Origin: Cryobacterium algoritolerans
GTDB taxonomy: Bacteria; Actinomycetota; Actinomycetes; Actinomycetales; Microbacteriaceae
Assembly (NCBI RefSeq): GCF_004402785.1
Contig: NZ_SOFP01000023.1
Coordinates: 1 to 64,000 of the forward strand
DNA length: 64,000 bases
Reading direction: 5' to 3'
Program-made: the position numbers and the translations under genes
Shown: piece by piece, positions 1 through 8,994 of the stretch
Numbering within the stretch: the first letter of the stretch is position 1
Layout: every line of letters starts with the position of its first letter
Notes under the pieces: model-generated
What the model was told of the DNA's origin: nothing
Databases searched by the model: none
Seen by the model: only the letters and a program-made list of their open reading frames with translations

Positions 1-228
1 GACGGCGGCGATGTCGTGGCGGGTGAGGTTGGCCTTGGACAGCGCCTGGCCGATCACCTCACGGGTGTTGTTCCAGATTTCCATCGGGTCGTGCTCGACC
101 CAGCCGGCCCGGGGGAAGATCTGGGCGTGCTCGAGCTGGCCGGTCGAGACGATCGACCCTGCCTTGTCGAAGATGATCGCGCGGGAACTCGTCGTTCCCT
201 GGTCGATGGCAATGATGTACTGGGCCAT
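1..228 (-). CDS. glpK: Glycerol kinase, N-terminal part (runs off window)
   Basis: Phosphorylates glycerol to glycerol 3-phosphate with ATP in the cytoplasm. Only the first 76 codons are inside the window; the gene continues past base 1. The start reads [19 protein letters not shown], the phosphate-1 loop (DQGTTSSR) of FGGY-family kinases, followed by the family-typical [11 protein letters not shown]. The ATG at 228 follows an AAAGGAG ribosome site at 234-240. It is the last visible gene of the leftward series glpD-glpF-glpK, so uptake and phosphorylation are probably co-expressed, under the SorC-type regulator at 3138. Confidence 0.95.
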   Translation of the reverse strand, partial: MAQYIIAIDQGTTSSRAIIFDKAGSIVSTGQLEHAQIFPRAGWVEHDPMEIWNNTREVIGQALSKANLTRHDIAAV

Positions 229-323
229 TGATAACTCCTTTGTTGATCGTGTGATTCAGGTTGCGAAATGAGTGTCGAGTGTGCGCGTCATCCGTCGGCG
301 GATGCCGCGGCTCCGGTCCCCGG

Positions 324-1088
324 CTAGGCCAGGATGGGCAGGAGGGCCGCGGACGCCCAGCCGGCGAGCAGTCCGCCGATGATCGGTCCGGCGACGGGAA
401 CCCACGAGTAGGCCCAGTCGGAGGATCCCTTGCCCTTGATCGGCAGCAGGAAGTGCGCGATCCGGGGCCCGAGGTCACGCGCCGGGTTGATCGCGTACCC
501 CGTCGGACCACCGAGCGAGGTGCCAATCACGATGACCAGCAGCGCGACGGGCAGGGCGCCGAGGGCGGCGAGGCCGCCACTCTCACCCTGGCGTCCACCG
601 CCGAACGCGATCACCACGAACACCAGCACGAAGGTGCCGATGATCTCGGTGACGAGGTTCCAACCGTAGGAACGGATGGCCGGGCCGGTCGAGAACACGC
701 CCAGCTTGTTGGCCGCGCTCGGCTCCTGGTCGAAGTGCTGCTTGTAGGCCAGCCAGACGAAGACGGCGCCAAGCAGTGCCCCCAGCATCTGCGCCCCGAT
801 GTAGGCCAGGACGGAGACGGCGTTCACGGGAACGCCCGAGCCGAACTCGGTCGCGCCGGAGGCCACCAGGCCGAGAGTGACGGCAGGGTTGAGGTGGGCG
901 CCGGAGTTGTAGGCCACGATGACACCCGAGAAGACCGCGAGGCCCCAGCCGATGGTGACCATCAGGAAGCCCCCGCCGGCACCCTTGTTTTTAGCCAGGG
1001 CCACGTTGGCGACCACTCCGCAGCCGAGGAGGACGAGCAGGGCGGTGCCCACCAGTTCCGAGAGAAAAACGATACCGAGATTGTCCAC
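324..1088 (-). CDS. glpF: Glycerol uptake facilitator (MIP/aquaglyceroporin family)
   Basis: Membrane channel that lets glycerol diffuse into the cell. The 254-residue protein has six hydrophobic segments and both family half-helix motifs: AHLNPAVTLG in the first half and AINPARDLGPR in the second. The Asp after NPAR is typical of glycerol-conducting rather than strict water channels. I chose the GTG at 1088 because AAGGG lies seven bases upstream; an in-frame extension to 1187 would add a non-membrane, basic N-terminus unlike the family. It lies between glpD and glpK in the same direction, with 174 bases separating it from glpD. Confidence 0.92.
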   Translation of the reverse strand: MDNLGIVFLSELVGTALLVLLGCGVVANVALAKNKGAGGGFLMVTIGWGLAVFSGVIVAYNSGAHLNPAVTLGLVASGATEFGSGVPVNAVSVLAYIGAQMLGALLGAVFVWLAYKQHFDQEPSAANKLGVFSTGPAIRSYGWNLVTEIIGTFVLVFVVIAFGGGRQGESGGLAALGALPVALLVIVIGTSLGGPTGYAINPARDLGPRIAHFLLPIKGKGSSDWAYSWVPVAGPIIGGLLAGWASAALLPILA

Positions 1089-1262
1089 TGTGACACCCTT
1101 GTTTGGTGGAACCGGAGGATCCGAGAGAAAACGAATCTTCAAAAACCTATCGACTCGGCCCGGTCGAAGGGGCACCTTCGGCTGCACGTCCGTGCAAATC
1201 CGGGTCGCCCGGCAGGAAGCATGCGCCGGTCAGCAGGGCAGTAGTGTGCGCCCGAACCGGGC

Positions 1263-2984
1263 TCAGGCGATCGAGCCCGACGTCTCCGACACGGCCGACA
1301 GCTGAACCCCGTGCGTCTCGCGGAGCATTGCCACGGCGAGCGCGACCTCATTCTCACGGGTCGCCGCATCCCAGCCGAGCACCGGCGCGAGAACGGCCGC
1401 CAGCTCACCGAGAAGCGGAAGGCTGAGTTCGCCGCGGAAGGCCAGGCTGGTGCGGCGCAGAACCAGGTCGAGCAGGTGCATCACGGATTCCGTGGCGGCC
1501 AGGTACTCGATCTCCCGTCGGGTGTAGCCGGTGTGGTTGGCCAGCGGGGCGTCCGCTTCCTCGGTGAGCCAGTCGATCACATCGGCGGCGCGGGTGCCGT
1601 ACCGGGTGAGCAGGGCTGCGGCTCGTTCGGCACCCACCTCATCGCCGTGGGCGGTGACCCAGACCTGGTGCGCGGCATCCGTCACCGGGAAGTCACGGCC
1701 GCCGCCGATGGCGAGCCCGACGGTCGACACCACCCTGGGCAGGCCGAGCAGGGCGAGGATGTCACCGCTCAGGTGCTCGGCGAGGGCGCGGAAGGTGGTC
1801 CACTTCCCGCCGACCAGGCTGAGCAGCGTGCCGGGGCGGGCGCCGAGCGGCCGGGATTCGATCCGATAGTCGCGGGAGACGAAACCGGGCTGTTCGTCGT
1901 CGTGCCTGGGCAACGGGCGCACCCCGGCGAACCGGAAGACGATCTGCGACCGGTCGACGGCGACATCTGGGAATACGTGCGTGACCAGCTCGAAGAAGTA
2001 GTCGACCTCGTCTTCGGTGCAGCGGGCCGGCCGCGTCATGTCGTGTTCGAGGTCGGTGGTGCCAACCAGCACCCGGCCGGCGAGCGGGTAGATCAGCACG
2101 ATGCGACCGTCCTTGTGCTCAAAGAAGATCTCGCGCCCGTCGGTCGCGGCGAGCAGTTCGGGGTTGTCGAGCACGATGTGCGAGCCCTTGGTGCCGCCCA
2201 TGTAGGCGCTGGCCTGGCCGAGAGCCGCGTTGGTGAGGTCCGTCCACGGCCCGGAGGTGTTGACGACGACGTCGGCCTGGAAGCTGAACTCCTCGCCGGT
2301 GACGGTGTTGCGCAGGCGCACGCCGTCGGCATCCATCCCCACCGCCTCGAGGTAGTTGGCGCTGCGGGCGTGCGGGCCGGCGGCGAGGCCGTCGCCGAGT
2401 ACGTCGAGGGCCAGTCGCTCCGGGTCGTGCATCGAGGCGTCGTAGTAGGTGGCCGTGTACTTGAGCGAGGGGTTCAGCCGGGGCAGCTGGCGCAGCGACT
2501 CCTTCGCCCCGCGGAACTCGTGCCGGGGCACGCTGCCGCCGTCGCGGGAGAAGGAGTCGTACAGGGTGAGGCCGACCTTGATCAGCAGGGCGCCGCGCTC
2601 CTGCGCCGCCCCCTGCCGGTGGGTGAGGAAGCGCAGCGGCGCAGTCAGCACCCCGGAGAAGGTGGAGAAGATCGGCACGGTGGTCTTCAACGGCTTGACG
2701 TAGTGCGGGGCGATCTTGAGCAGGCTGTTGCGCTCCTCGACCGACTCCTTCACCAGCCGGAACTCGCCGTTCTCCAGGTAGCGCACACCCCCGTGGATCA
2801 TGTGCGAGGAGGCGGCAGATGCTCCGGAGACGTAGTCGCCCTTGTCGACGATGACCACGTCGACGCCCTGCAGCGCGAGGTCGCGGAAGGTGGCGATGCC
2901 GTTGATGCCTGCCCCGATGATGAGGACCCGCGCGCGGGGATCGGCCTGGACGGCGGCCTGGGCCTGGATCGCTGTATTATTCAC
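1263..2984 (-). CDS. glpD: Aerobic glycerol-3-phosphate dehydrogenase
   Basis: Membrane-associated FAD enzyme that oxidises glycerol 3-phosphate to dihydroxyacetone phosphate and passes electrons to the quinone pool. The 573 residues match the family length. The N-terminus has the dinucleotide-binding GAGINGIATFRDLALQG, followed by GDYVSGASAASSHMIHGGVRYLE, a GlpD hallmark. The C-terminal part holds the DAO_C-type helical domain. The start is a GTG at 2984 with only a weak ribosome site. It is first in the leftward glp series and divergent from the SorC-type regulator, with a palindrome in between. Confidence 0.95.
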   Translation of the reverse strand: MNNTAIQAQAAVQADPRARVLIIGAGINGIATFRDLALQGVDVVIVDKGDYVSGASAASSHMIHGGVRYLENGEFRLVKESVEERNSLLKIAPHYVKPLKTTVPIFSTFSGVLTAPLRFLTHRQGAAQERGALLIKVGLTLYDSFSRDGGSVPRHEFRGAKESLRQLPRLNPSLKYTATYYDASMHDPERLALDVLGDGLAAGPHARSANYLEAVGMDADGVRLRNTVTGEEFSFQADVVVNTSGPWTDLTNAALGQASAYMGGTKGSHIVLDNPELLAATDGREIFFEHKDGRIVLIYPLAGRVLVGTTDLEHDMTRPARCTEDEVDYFFELVTHVFPDVAVDRSQIVFRFAGVRPLPRHDDEQPGFVSRDYRIESRPLGARPGTLLSLVGGKWTTFRALAEHLSGDILALLGLPRVVSTVGLAIGGGRDFPVTDAAHQVWVTAHGDEVGAERAAALLTRYGTRAADVIDWLTEEADAPLANHTGYTRREIEYLAATESVMHLLDLVLRRTSLAFRGELSLPLLGELAAVLAPVLGWDAATRENEVALAVAMLRETHGVQLSAVSETSGSIA

Positions 2985-3077
2985 TGTTCGCTCACTTCTG
3001 TGTGGGTTCGCAGCCGTGACGCACTCACAGCCTGCTCATCGTCGATTTGCACTCAGGGCAAACCTTGTGGGTCAATA

Positions 3078-3111
3078 CAGCTTGACTACCGTTACACAAA
3101 CGGTCAAGCTG
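3078..3111. promoter_or_regulatory. Palindrome in the glpD / regulator divergent promoter region
   Basis: CAGCTTGAC at 3078-3086 is repeated inverted as GTCAAGCTG at 3103-3111, with 16 bases between the arms. It is centred between the two divergent genes, 94 bases above glpD and 27 above the regulator. It is a reasonable operator for the adjacent SorC-family protein, which could then control glpD and itself. Function is inferred from position and symmetry only. Confidence 0.5.
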
Positions 3112-3137
3112 GCTGAACATATGTGCAAGGAGCGGAC

Positions 3138-4109
3138 ATGACTCTCCCGAACGATCCGGCGCTCTCCGACCGGACCAGCGACGCGCTGACGGCTGCGCAC
3201 CTGTACTACATGCAGGACCTGACGATGGATGCCATCGCCCACGAACTCCACACGTCCAGGTCCTCGATTTCCCGCCTGCTCAGCCAGGCCAGGGCCACCG
3301 GGCTCGTCGACATTCAGATCCGCTCTCCCCTCGACGCGACGAGCAGTCTGGAGAAGGTCATCCTCGACCGTTACCGTGTCACCGCACACGTCGTTCCCGT
3401 TCCCGATCACGCCAGCGACGTCGACCGGTTAGAACGGGTTGCCCTCTCGGTGGCACGGATTCTCGGTCAGTTCTTCGATTCGAATATGACCATGGGAATC
3501 GCCTGGGGTTCCACGATGAGCGCGATCAGCCGGCATGTGACTCCGAAAACAACCCATAACTCTCACATCGTGCAGCTCAACGGCGCCGGGAATATGCGCA
3601 CCACCGGGCTCGACTACGCCAGCGAGATCCTGCGCCGATTTGGCGACGCATACGGCGCCCACGTCGAGCAATTCCCGGTACCCGCCTTCTTTGACGACCC
3701 GGCGACCCGGCAGGCGTTCTGGCGGGAGCGCGGTGTCACCCGACTGCTGGAGATGCAGGGCCGCCTGGACGTTGCCCTGTTCGGGCTGGGCTCCCCCTTC
3801 TCGGATGTCCCCAGTCACGTCTACGCCGGCGGGTACCTGGAGGACGGCGACTACGACGCCCTCAGTCGCGACGGTGCCGTCGGCGACGTTGCGACGATCT
3901 TCTTCCGGGCCGACGGCTCGACCGACGGAATCGCACTGAACGAGCGCAGCACCGGACCGGAGTTCTCGGTCCTACGCCGCACCCCCCGCCGGATCTGCGT
4001 GGTGTCCGGCAGCTCCAAACTCGCCAGCTTGCGCGGGGCGCTGTCCGCCCGGCTGATCACGGATCTGTTCATCGACGAGGGGACCGCCAGGGCCCTGGCG
4101 GATTCCTGA
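3138..4109 (+). CDS. SorC-family sugar-binding transcriptional regulator (probable glycerol regulator)
   Basis: 323-residue DNA-binding regulator. An N-terminal helix-turn-helix lies at roughly residues 15-55 (MDAIAHELHTSRSSISRLLS). It is followed by the SorC/DeoR-type phosphosugar-binding domain, with the family signatures IAWGSTMSAI and VALFGLGS. The ATG at 3138 has AAGGAG five bases upstream. Divergent orientation from glpD and the palindrome between them suggest that it regulates glycerol catabolism in response to a phosphorylated intermediate. The effector is inferred; SorC proteins elsewhere bind sugar phosphates. Confidence 0.85.
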   Translation: MTLPNDPALSDRTSDALTAAHLYYMQDLTMDAIAHELHTSRSSISRLLSQARATGLVDIQIRSPLDATSSLEKVILDRYRVTAHVVPVPDHASDVDRLERVALSVARILGQFFDSNMTMGIAWGSTMSAISRHVTPKTTHNSHIVQLNGAGNMRTTGLDYASEILRRFGDAYGAHVEQFPVPAFFDDPATRQAFWRERGVTRLLEMQGRLDVALFGLGSPFSDVPSHVYAGGYLEDGDYDALSRDGAVGDVATIFFRADGSTDGIALNERSTGPEFSVLRRTPRRICVVSGSSKLASLRGALSARLITDLFIDEGTARALADS

Positions 4110-4142
4110 GCGCGTCGGCGGGCGGCCCGGCGGACCTGACAA

Positions 4143-4186
4143 ATTGAGGCGGCGCCCGCGATATTGCACCAGGGCGCCGCCTCAAT
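4143..4186. terminator. Bidirectional stem-loop terminator
   Basis: A perfect 15-base-pair inverted repeat (4143-4157 with 4172-4186, arm ATTGAGGCGGCGCCC) with a 14-base loop. It lies between the convergent SorC-type regulator and gldA and could end transcription from both sides. Confidence 0.85.
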
Positions 4187-4260
4187 CAGCCACTCAACGT
4201 GGTTTCTCCTCCGTTGCGTCTCATCCGCCGGGGACTCCGACAGGGCGACGGGGCTGAAAG

Positions 4261-5430
4261 TCAGTGAGCTCCGACGAGCACTGGTGCGTGCTTCTGTACG
4301 TACTTCACCGGTGCCGGCAAACCGCGCGCCTTGCGGACGGAGCGGGAGAGCCGCTCGATCGACTTGAGAGCGTCCACGACATCGTCAGCAGTGACCACGA
4401 ACGGCATGTTGTGGATCGTCTCACCCGGCAGAGTCGCTGCCTTGCCGATGGCCTGCAACTCCTTCTCGTCGTCAAGCGTGAGGCCGATCTCCGTGAGCGT
4501 TGTAGGCAAACCGACCAGCGTGGTGAACTCGATGAAGTCCTCAATCTCGGCCCGGGGTGCGCCCTCGAGAACCAGCTGAGCCATCGAACCGATATTCACC
4601 TTCTGACCGTGAGTGAGACCGTGGGTCTGCGGAGCGGCAGTCAGACCGTTGTGGATGGCGTGAGCCGCCGCCAGGCCGCCCGATTCGAAACCGAGTCCGG
4701 ACAGGAGCGTGTTCGCTTCGACCAATTTCTCCAGCGCCGGGGTGACCAGGTTGTCACGAACCGCATCGAGAGCCGGCAGGGCGTTTTCCCAGATCACGTC
4801 CCAGGAGAGCTTGGCGAGCGCCGTTCCGGTCTGAGTCGGCAGCCCTCCCGCCATCGTCGTCGCGTTGGCCGCGGCCGTCGCTCGCGCCTCAAGCCAGGTT
4901 GCCAGAGCATCGCCGACTCCCGCGATCAGGAATTCAACCGGCGCATTGGCGACAATCTGGGTGTCGATGAGCACGAGGTCGGGGTTACGGGGGAAGAAAC
5001 GGTACTCGACGAACTCTCCCTCTTCGTTGTAGATAACCGCGAGAGCGGAGGTGGGAGCATCCGTCGACGCCACTGTGGGCACGCTGACCCAACGGATGCC
5101 GGCGAGGTATCCGGCCGCCTTGGCCGCGTCGACGGTGCTTCCGCCGCCGACGCCGACAATCACATCGGCTTTGGTTTCGAGAATTTTCTCGACCAGGGCG
5201 TCGACGACGGCAGCCGTTGCAAACTTGCCGAACGCGACCCGCTCTACCCGAAGGTCGGCCGCGGCGAAGCTCGCCGTCACCTGCTCACCGGCGAAACCCC
5301 AGACGACGTCATCAGAGACGATCAGGGGCGAACTGCCGATCTGGGCAACGAACTCGCCGAGGCGCTCGATCGCTCCTTTGCCTTGGACGTAGCGTCCTGG
5401 ACTCATTACTGTGCGGATTGGAGTGGTCAT
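4261..5430 (-). CDS. gldA: Glycerol dehydrogenase (iron-containing ADH superfamily)
   Basis: NAD-dependent oxidation of glycerol to dihydroxyacetone. The 389-residue protein follows GldA throughout: MSPGRYVQGKGAIERLGE at the start, the nucleotide-binding GVGGGSTVDAAKA, PTVASTDAPTSALAVIY, the metal-site region AGVGDALATWLEAR, and FESGGLAAAHAIHNGLT with its metal-binding histidines. The ATG at 5430 has AGGAAGAAGG upstream. The product feeds the adjacent DhaKLM kinase, giving a second route for glycerol beside GlpK/GlpD. It has its own upstream region with a palindrome shared with the dhaK promoter. Confidence 0.93.
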   Translation of the reverse strand: MTTPIRTVMSPGRYVQGKGAIERLGEFVAQIGSSPLIVSDDVVWGFAGEQVTASFAAADLRVERVAFGKFATAAVVDALVEKILETKADVIVGVGGGSTVDAAKAAGYLAGIRWVSVPTVASTDAPTSALAVIYNEEGEFVEYRFFPRNPDLVLIDTQIVANAPVEFLIAGVGDALATWLEARATAAANATTMAGGLPTQTGTALAKLSWDVIWENALPALDAVRDNLVTPALEKLVEANTLLSGLGFESGGLAAAHAIHNGLTAAPQTHGLTHGQKVNIGSMAQLVLEGAPRAEIEDFIEFTTLVGLPTTLTEIGLTLDDEKELQAIGKAATLPGETIHNMPFVVTADDVVDALKSIERLSRSVRKARGLPAPVKYVQKHAPVLVGAH

Positions 5431-5766
5431 CGTAGACCTTCTTCCTAGTCGAACTGCGTCTACATCTTTGTGGGACGGTAACGGCGAACCTGCCTGGCTC
5501 ACGGTTTTCACACTATGCCCGCAGTTGTGGCAGTCTCACGGGGATCCCGGCCGGAATGACACTCGGATGGGGCCCCCAGCCCCATCCGGCACGTATGCCC
5601 ACTAGCGGAGGTCCCTCCGTCATCGCCGCCCCCACCGCAGCAAATCGCGACTTCGGGCGTTTTTTGTGAATGCCATTCAGGATTTATCGGACCGTGGGGC
5701 TTCGTTTGCGAATCGTCCATGCACGTTTGTGCAGATTGCTTTCCACACGCTGCCGTGCAACCGGGA
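5431..5766. other. Upstream region of gldA
   Basis: About 335 bases without a supportable gene. It must carry the gldA promoter. Its one clear element is the near-palindrome TGAATGCCATTCA at 5667-5679, annotated separately. Short reading frames here show no recognisable protein features. Confidence 0.6.
5668..5678. promoter_or_regulatory. Candidate operator GAATGCCATTC upstream of gldA
   Basis: An 11-base near-palindrome that matches GAATGCAATTC at 10092-10102, upstream of dhaK, in 10 of 11 positions. Two related palindromes before two functionally linked transcription units suggest a common regulator, most simply the IclR protein at 10205. Confidence 0.45.
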
Positions 5767-5832
5767 AATGCCCGCGGAACCGCCCGACGGACGCTCCTTT
5801 TCGAGCGTCCGTCGAACGATTCGGCGGGCATT
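5767..5832. terminator. Terminator-like stem-loop after the dha operon
   Basis: Inner 12-base-pair stem (5785-5796 with 5803-5814, six-base loop CTTTTC) extended by an outer nine-base arm pair AATGCCCGC / GCGGGCATT (5767-5775 with 5824-5832). It lies just beyond the dhaM stop, so it probably ends dhaKLM transcription. Confidence 0.8.
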
Positions 5833-5885
5833 GCGGGTGCGGAAAACCAGGTCTGGTCCTCAGCCCATCGACACGGCGTCTCCGA

Positions 5886-8342
5886 TCAGGCGAGCTGCCC
5901 TGGGGCCAGCAGCGCGACGGCGGCTGCCCGAGCCATGCTCGAACTTGACGCGGCGACTACCGAGGCGGCGGCATCCCGGCACTGCTGGGCGGTGACGCTG
6001 CTCAAGAGCTTTGCAACGCCACCCAGGGCACGAGGAGACATCGACAGGCTGGTCACGCCGAGACCCACCAGAATTGCGGCGAGAAGAGGATCAGCTGCGG
6101 CCTCACCGCAGACGCCGACCGGTTTGCCGGTCGCGATCCCGGCCCGGGACACCTCCCTGATCATCCGGAGCACCGCCGGCTGCCACGGATCGTTGAGCAG
6201 GGCCAGCTCCCCCATCAACCGATCGGCCGCCATCGTGTACTGAGCCAGATCGTTGGTCCCCAGGCTCGCAAAGTCCACCGTCTGGAGGATGTCCCCGGCG
6301 GTGATCGCCGCGGCCGGAGTCTCGATCATGACACCAACACTGCGCAAGCCGTGCTCGAAGCAACGGGCCGCGAACGCAATCGATTCTTCGACGGTCGCGA
6401 TCATCGGCGCCATCACGCCCACGTCGGCGGTCTCGGCGGCTGCCGCCATCGCGATGGCCTGCAACTGAGTGTCGAGCAGCTCCGGTCTCCGCCACGCAGT
6501 GCGATACCCCCGGATGCCGAGCGCAGGGTTGACTTCGTTCACTTCGGACACGAAGGCGAGTGGTTTGTCCGCCCCCGCATCCAGGGTTCGGATGATGACT
6601 TTCCTGCCGGGAAAAGCCGCGAACACCCGGCGATAGGCACGCACTTGCTCCTCGATGCCGGGAGCCTCCTCTTGATCGAGGAAGCAGAATTCGGTGCGGA
6701 AGAGCCCGACTCCCTCGGCCTTCGCCTTGATTGCCTCAGCCACGCTGTCGGGCGAGGCGACATTCGCGAGGAGCTGCACGCGTTGCCCGTCCTTCGTTCT
6801 TCCCGTCCCATCGAACATGGTCACCCGACTACTTTCCTGCTCGGCTTGCACGACCTGCTCGTCGGTAGGATCGACGACGATCACGCCGGTCGTGCCGTCA
6901 ACGATTACAACGCTGCCCGCCCTGATCTCCAGCGCATGCCGAGCAGCCACTACGGCGGGCAGGCCAAGGGCACGGGCGAGGATGGCCGTGTGGGAAGTCG
7001 GGCCGCCCTCAACGGTCACGATCGCTCGGCACACCGCTGGATCGATCAGCGCGGTGTCGGCGGGCGCCAGATCGCGCGCCACAAGAACGTAGGGCTCCGT
7101 CCGGTCGGGCAGTCCCGGCGCCGGTCGCCCGAGCAGTTCGGCCACGATGCGGTTGCGCACATCGTGCAGGTCGGCGACGCGCGCAGCGAGAAGCCCCCCA
7201 TGCTCCCTGAACACTACCGCGATGTCGCCGACCGCCGCCCAAACGGCCCGTTCCGGGGTCTGCCCTTTGTCGGTCACCCGGGCACAGGCATCACCGATCA
7301 GCCCGGGATCGGTCGCCATCAGGGCCGTTGCTTCCAGGATCTCCCGCGCCGCCGGACCCGATACGCGGCCGGCCTTGTCCATTAGAGCACCGGCAACGAA
7401 TGCCGAGGCCGCCTCGATCCGGCCCACGGCCTCCGAACGCTCCTGCTCGGAGAGCTCAGGAGCATCGACCGGTTCCTCCAGCTGGTCCGGCATCCGAACG
7501 ATCGGTCCGACCGCGAGGCCGGGGCTGACCCCGAGGGGCCCGCTCGACAGGGCCTCCTTCGACGGCCGCGCGTCTGGTCGCGCTGCGGACTGCTCGGATG
7601 CAGTCCCGGGCGGGGGTGTGGTCTCGACCTCCCCGAACCCGCCGCGCACCAGTTCACCCACTGCTTCGAGAGCCTCCCTGGCCTGCCTCCCCGCAGCCGC
7701 GATGGAAATCGTGTCGCCCTGCCGAGCGCCGACGCCGAGCAGTGCGGTCGGGCTGTTCGCCGGCACCGGGGGCCCGCCGGAGCGGATGTTGGCAACCGTC
7801 ACCGTGGCCTCGAAGGCACTGATGGCTTTGACGAGCATCGACACGGGTCTCGCGTGCAAGCCGTGGGGGTTGCGGAGGGTCACCTCCATGGCATGCTCTG
7901 CCACCGGGCCGACGTCAAACGATGGTTCAGGCTGCTCGTCGTCGTCCAGGTGGGTCCGTTTGGCGTGGAGGGCACCCCTGGCCTCCCTTTCCACGTCATC
8001 CAGGCTTGCGCCGCCGGCTGCGCGCACCACTGCCGCCATGAGGCCCTCGACGAAGGGCGCGCTCGTCAGTTTCACGGGCACTTCGGAATCCGCCAGGAAT
8101 TCCAGCGCCATTTCCGCGCTCATCACGGCCGAGCCGAGATCCATCATCACGAGCACGCCCTCGGGAGAGGAAACCTCGGTGATGGCCTCGGCGACCTTGA
8201 ACGCATCCGTTCCCGTCACGCCTTCGCCGGCACCGGCCGCAATCGCGATGGCGGGCCCGCCATCGCCGACCATCTCCAGCGCGAGGTCCACGGCTGCCTG
8301 CGCGAGCCGGGGGCTGTGCGATACCACTGCTATTCCGATCAT
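5886..8342 (-). CDS. dhaM: Dihydroxyacetone kinase phosphotransferase subunit fused to HPr and full-length Enzyme I
   Basis: Delivers phosphate from PEP to DhaL-bound ADP for dihydroxyacetone phosphorylation. The 818 residues hold three domains. The mannose-type EIIA/DhaM domain spans about 1-130, with His9 in VVSHSPRLA. An HPr domain spans about 151-235, with His163 in HGLHARP. A complete Enzyme I spans about 275-818. The Enzyme I part has the phosphohistidine motif GGPTSHTAILARA and the PEP-binding barrel signatures FRTEFCFLD, SLGTNDLAQYTMA and GVCGEAA. The characterised E. coli DhaM is about 470 residues and carries only part of Enzyme I, so this version could be self-sufficient. Three bases separate it from dhaL. 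Confidence 0.93.
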   Translation of the reverse strand: MIGIAVVSHSPRLAQAAVDLALEMVGDGGPAIAIAAGAGEGVTGTDAFKVAEAITEVSSPEGVLVMMDLGSAVMSAEMALEFLADSEVPVKLTSAPFVEGLMAAVVRAAGGASLDDVEREARGALHAKRTHLDDDEQPEPSFDVGPVAEHAMEVTLRNPHGLHARPVSMLVKAISAFEATVTVANIRSGGPPVPANSPTALLGVGARQGDTISIAAAGRQAREALEAVGELVRGGFGEVETTPPPGTASEQSAARPDARPSKEALSSGPLGVSPGLAVGPIVRMPDQLEEPVDAPELSEQERSEAVGRIEAASAFVAGALMDKAGRVSGPAAREILEATALMATDPGLIGDACARVTDKGQTPERAVWAAVGDIAVVFREHGGLLAARVADLHDVRNRIVAELLGRPAPGLPDRTEPYVLVARDLAPADTALIDPAVCRAIVTVEGGPTSHTAILARALGLPAVVAARHALEIRAGSVVIVDGTTGVIVVDPTDEQVVQAEQESSRVTMFDGTGRTKDGQRVQLLANVASPDSVAEAIKAKAEGVGLFRTEFCFLDQEEAPGIEEQVRAYRRVFAAFPGRKVIIRTLDAGADKPLAFVSEVNEVNPALGIRGYRTAWRRPELLDTQLQAIAMAAAAETADVGVMAPMIATVEESIAFAARCFEHGLRSVGVMIETPAAAITAGDILQTVDFASLGTNDLAQYTMAADRLMGELALLNDPWQPAVLRMIREVSRAGIATGKPVGVCGEAAADPLLAAILVGLGVTSLSMSPRALGGVAKLLSSVTAQQCRDAAASVVAASSSSMARAAAVALLAPGQLA

Positions 8343-8345
8343 GAG

Positions 8346-8990
8346 CTACTCCTTGCCCAGAGTCTCGGCCAGGGCCTGGAACAGCAGCGATGTCGACGCG
8401 GCCCCCGGGTCGATATGGCCGATGCTGCGCTCCCCGAGGTAACTCGCCCTGCCCTTGCGCGCGAGCAGGGCTTGGGTTGCATCCCGCCCGGTTTGTGCGG
8501 CGGAGTACGCAGCCCGGGCTGCCGAGGGGATATCGGAGGAGCCGGCGAGAGCGGCATCGAACGCGTCGAGCGCGGGAGCGAGGACATCGAACATGGTCTT
8601 GTCCCCGACCTCAGCCTTGCCACGGGCGACGACACCGCCCAACCCTGCACGGAGCGCCGACGCCAGGCCGGGCGCGTCCAGGGTTCCCACCGGGCCCGCC
8701 GTCGCGCCGATCCGCAGGAAGAAGGTGCCGTACAGGGGGCCACTGGCACCGCCCACCGACGTCACCAGGGTCATGCCCGCTCCCGTGAACAACTCGTCGA
8801 CGGTGCCGGCCGGTGAGGCCTGGATTTTCTCGACGACCGCGCTCATGCCGCGGGTCATGTTCGAACCGTGGTCCGCGTCGCCGATGGCTGAATCGAGTTC
8901 GGTGAGATAGGAGACCTGCTCGGTGACCAGGTCGTTAAAGCGGGTCAGCCAGCCGGAGAGCTGGTCAACGCTGATCGTCTCATTCGTCAT
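8346..8990 (-). CDS. dhaL: Dihydroxyacetone kinase, ADP-binding subunit
   Basis: Carries a permanently bound ADP that is phosphorylated by DhaM and donates phosphate to dihydroxyacetone on DhaK. The 214 residues have the Mg-nucleotide motif ELDSAIGDADHGSNMTRG near residues 30-47 and the glycine-rich SVGGASGPLYGTFF, both diagnostic of DhaL. It is the middle gene of dhaK-dhaL-dhaM; the start lies four bases past the dhaK stop and its stop is three bases before dhaM, so translational coupling is likely. Confidence 0.95.
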   Translation of the reverse strand: MTNETISVDQLSGWLTRFNDLVTEQVSYLTELDSAIGDADHGSNMTRGMSAVVEKIQASPAGTVDELFTGAGMTLVTSVGGASGPLYGTFFLRIGATAGPVGTLDAPGLASALRAGLGGVVARGKAEVGDKTMFDVLAPALDAFDAALAGSSDIPSAARAAYSAAQTGRDATQALLARKGRASYLGERSIGHIDPGAASTSLLFQALAETLGKE

Positions 8991-8994
8991 GGTG

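Noticed and set aside
1289-3116. Long plus-strand frame opposite glpD
   Set aside because: Typical antisense shadow in high-GC DNA; glpD has full-length family motifs on the minus strand.
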